From: a virus
Reading direction: 5' to 3' (one strand)
Length of the DNA stretch: 37,695 nt
IMG/VR virus record: IMGVR_UViG_3300048834_000292
Coordinates: 1 to 37,695 of that record
Both the position numbers and the translations under genes were made by a program. Below, piece after piece: positions 35,379 to 37,695 of the stretch; within the stretch, counting starts at the first letter, position 1; each line of letters begins with the position of its first letter. The notes under the pieces were generated by a model. It saw nothing but the letters and a program-made list of their open reading frames with translations. It was not told the DNA's origin and searched no databases.

Positions 35379-37444
35379 TACTTATTGAGCCCGCCTTCCA
35401 TTGAGAAAATTGAGTAGCCGTAAATCGTAACGGGCTGATCGATTCCACTGTTACGGAAATTGAGGCGGATACAATCCCCCTCGTTATTTCCCTGGTCGTT
35501 GTTGAGGTTGAACACAACGCCAGTCAAGGATTGGGTGTAGTCGTCCCAAGAAGCCGCATCCCAGTAAGCAACATCCCAGAGCGCCGTAGCGTTTGTAGCC
35601 GCCGTCGTGATGGGGGCTTGAAGGGTAGACTTTTGCGACAGCGCGGCACGGAACCCAGCCCAATAGTCAAGCTTAAGGTCCCAGTTACCGAGCGCATCGA
35701 CCCAAGCGATCACCTTGACAAACCGCTTGGATTTGTTAGGTGTCGAAAGCATATAAAACGGGGTGGTGTATTGAAAATCAATTGCCGATCCCGCATCACT
35801 AAACTGCTGGTACGCCTTATAAACAAATCCCGCATTATCGCCAATGAGCATAATCTCGTCGCTGGACGAAGACGGGAGATAGGCTTTGGCAGAGTAGATT
35901 TGCTGCGCCGACGTATCAGTGACAAACACGCCGTCCATGATCCGGGAGTTAAGGGTACTCGTCACGCCGGGGAGCGTAAGGCGCAGGTCCATTTTGAATA
36001 CGAACTTCTGCGTCCCGTGAACCTTGGAGGAGACGTACCAGTAAATCATGTTACGGTTACGGAAGTACTGCCCGTAGCCGTAAATAAGCTGGGATTTGTC
36101 TAGGTCTCCGTCGATTGCGAAGTAGGGCTCAATGGGCCGGGACACATAGATTGGTTTTCCGGAGCCGTCCCAGAGATAGATCCCACGATAGTCGATCCAT
36201 GCAAGGAAGCCGTTAGCGAGAACAATGAGGGATTGGTTTGCGCAGCCAACAGTGTCGATGAAGGATAGAGTGACGTCAGTATAGTCATTTCCTCTGACCA
36301 ACCACAGCTCCCGCTCCTTGAAGACAGCCAGATATTCATCATTACCGAAATCCGTGTTAAAAGAGATTACCGCAAGTCCTGTAATTGGCCCACCAGACGG
36401 CACGTCGATCGTATTGACAGTAGGCCAAGACTCGGGGGCGTTAAGCTCCGAGAACCGAAGCGTCGTTCCGGTAGCGGTAACAAGCCTTCGCTTCCAGGTA
36501 CAAAGGACGTTGTAAGTCCCGGCAGGAAGCGTAGAGTTGTCGAGCAGAACGTTATTGGGGCGAGGAACGTTTTGGGTATCGAGAATGGAGGTACCGGTAT
36601 CGGTATAGCTCGTAACGGGGAGCGTAAGGGTCGCGATAAGGTCCCCGACCGTAAAACCCGAAACCGCAAGAGGGCCGGAGGTCGAAACGGCGGAGCGGTA
36701 GATCTGCATCCGGTCATAGGTCTGGGTATCGACCGAAGTAAGCCCGGAAAACGTAAGAACTACAGAATCCGTAACTGAAGCAACAGTCGCGTAAACATCA
36801 ACCGTAACGCCAAGCGAAAGGGTAGCAGAGCCCGAATAGGCGTTGCTCTCGGCTCCCGTAGAGCGTTTTAAATAACTAACGCCGTAGGCGAAGGTTCCGG
36901 TAGTCTGCCAAACTCCACCACCCGCTGTAGTCGTAGCAGTAAACGTTCCGGTGGGGGCTGCGGCACCGTTCTTAGTGTACTTTGCGTCAGAGTAAACTGC
37001 GTAGACACCGTCGGTAGCGCCCGCAAAGTTGAGAAGCGAAACCGAAGCCGTATTGAATGGAGCAAAGACGGTAGGTGTTACGTTAGACGAGGAAAATACG
37101 TCGGTCGTAGCGGCGGTAGTGTCTTGCGAAAGATTTGTAAAGAGCGGAGTGTCAATGTCGAGATTCTGGATCTTCGTACCGGCAGCGCGGATCGGGGTTT
37201 TAACTCCAAGCGTAGTGACGAAGATTTCAAGTCCGCGTGTAGTTAATTGGGTATCAGCAGTAGTGTTAACGGCAGCCGCGCCCCTGCGCTTCTGAATTCC
37301 ACCCGTCTGGGTGTACTCAAAGTTATTCCCATCCGTCGCCTGAGTATCCTTGACGCGGAAAGGGGAATCAGAGATGTTTAAACCGCCAATGTTATCGAAA
37401 AACTGAGTTTCGAGTAGTTGGCCGTTTGGGGAACTTTGCGCCAT
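35378..37444 (-). CDS. tail tube/hub protein (P22 gp10-like or tubular protein B-like)
   Basis: A 688-residue protein, beta-rich throughout, with internal WD/YW-containing repeats (for example LWLVRGNDYTDVTL, IYLWDGSGKPIYVS) suggestive of a beta-propeller. The N-terminus (GGLNISDSPFRVKDTQATDGNN) resembles tail-stabilisation and tubular B-type proteins. It would form the distal part of a short tail. It starts in a TAATG overlap with the partial gene at the right edge. Confidence 0.7.
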   Translation of the reverse strand: MAQSSPNGQLLETQFFDNIGGLNISDSPFRVKDTQATDGNNFEYTQTGGIQKRRGAAAVNTTADTQLTTRGLEIFVTTLGVKTPIRAAGTKIQNLDIDTPLFTNLSQDTTAATTDVFSSSNVTPTVFAPFNTASVSLLNFAGATDGVYAVYSDAKYTKNGAAAPTGTFTATTTAGGGVWQTTGTFAYGVSYLKRSTGAESNAYSGSATLSLGVTVDVYATVASVTDSVVLTFSGLTSVDTQTYDRMQIYRSAVSTSGPLAVSGFTVGDLIATLTLPVTSYTDTGTSILDTQNVPRPNNVLLDNSTLPAGTYNVLCTWKRRLVTATGTTLRFSELNAPESWPTVNTIDVPSGGPITGLAVISFNTDFGNDEYLAVFKERELWLVRGNDYTDVTLSFIDTVGCANQSLIVLANGFLAWIDYRGIYLWDGSGKPIYVSRPIEPYFAIDGDLDKSQLIYGYGQYFRNRNMIYWYVSSKVHGTQKFVFKMDLRLTLPGVTSTLNSRIMDGVFVTDTSAQQIYSAKAYLPSSSSDEIMLIGDNAGFVYKAYQQFSDAGSAIDFQYTTPFYMLSTPNKSKRFVKVIAWVDALGNWDLKLDYWAGFRAALSQKSTLQAPITTAATNATALWDVAYWDAASWDDYTQSLTGVVFNLNNDQGNNEGDCIRLNFRNSGIDQPVTIYGYSIFSMEGGLNK

Positions 37445-37695
37445 TAAATCGTTGCGGTGATGATGGTGGCGGTAGACCCGGCGCCAGAGACGACTGCGAT
37501 TACGCCGTTATTGAACGCGATACCGGAACCGGAAATAGACGCCGTAACACTGCCTCCCGCCGCTGCCCCTGCGAGGGAGATCCGGGCGGTAGCCCCGACC
37601 GTAGTCGCAACGCCTTGGGTTATCGGCGAGACTGCGAGGGCCGCAGGATCGTACAGAGTGACGGTACAGCTTGCGGCGGCTGGGGTAAGGATAAG
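37444..37695 (-). CDS. virion protein (partial, N-terminus beyond window)
   Basis: The frame is open from 37695 to the TAA at 37444, giving the C-terminal 83 residues. Very rich in Ala, Thr, Gly, Ser and Val, resembling a beta-sandwich adhesion or decoration domain. It precedes the tail hub gene, which starts within its stop codon. The start and full size are not visible. Confidence 0.65.
   Translation of the reverse strand, partial: LILTPAAASCTVTLYDPAALAVSPITQGVATTVGATARISLAGAAAGGSVTASISGSGIAFNNGVIAVVSGAGSTATIITATI

Noticed and set aside
1-37695. CRISPR array, insertion sequence, integrase or attachment site
   Set aside because: No regularly spaced direct repeats, transposase, recombinase or duplicated att-like core was seen, so there is no sign of lysogeny or transposition.

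Overview
The window reads as an internal segment of a tailed, probably podovirus-like, lytic phage genome of a Gram-negative host. It has a large terminase, a portal of about 755 residues, virion genes, a family A DNA polymerase, helicase, primase, recombination and lysis genes, and no integrase, repressor or CRISPR array. Both ends cut through minus-strand virion genes, so major capsid and other head genes probably lie outside. No phage RNA polymerase is visible. A collagen-like lipoprotein and a trypsin-like lipoprotein protease resemble proteins I associate with predatory Bdellovibrionota; this host guess rests on memory of those families and is weak.

Layout. 1-6894 (minus): packaging and head genes, in transcription order three small genes, terminase, three small genes, portal, a GT-A glycosyltransferase and a partial scaffold-like protein. 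6895-8287: non-coding control region holding a structured late leader, one copy of a 22-bp promoter-like repeat (the second copy is at 4850-4871), a G-quadruplex motif, short repeats, a small-peptide cassette with a strong terminator, and a structured early leader. 8288-14932 (plus): early genes including lipoproteins, a MoxR-type AAA ATPase with its VWA/metallopeptidase partner and a GT4 glycosyltransferase, closed by a terminator. 14991-18252 (minus): a separate operon with its own promoter, encoding a serine protease, GroES, a terminase-small-like HTH protein, an M15 endopeptidase and an HExxH protein. 18348-29741 (plus): methyltransferase, Cas4-like nuclease, Rad52-like annealing protein, a non-coding structured region, a PagL-like outer membrane protein, PolA, FmdB zinc ribbon, lytic transglycosylase, DnaB-like helicase, resolvase-like nuclease, primase, DnaQ-like exonuclease, and holin/spanin-like genes. 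29670-37695 (minus): tail and other virion genes, closely stacked.

The most unusual feature is a set of 17 micro-ORFs of 19-61 codons lying at gene junctions on both strands of the early and middle regions. They begin Met-x-Gln-(Phe/Leu/Tyr/Ile). Fifteen contain an aromatic pair (Phe/Tyr)-Tyr close to the C-terminus. Their interiors look unrelated. Twelve start in a 4-nt overlap with the preceding stop codon. Twelve end 8-20 nt inside the next gene, always in the same relative reading frame. Synonymous codon variation at the Gln and hydrophobic positions suggests the peptides themselves are under selection, while the geometry implies translational coupling. I do not recognise this family.

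Other points are a virion gene that lacks any ATG/GTG/TTG start but has a perfect Shine-Dalgarno before ATT (or a +1 frameshift from the gene before it), and tandem 10-bp and 15-bp hairpins in front of the PagL-like gene.
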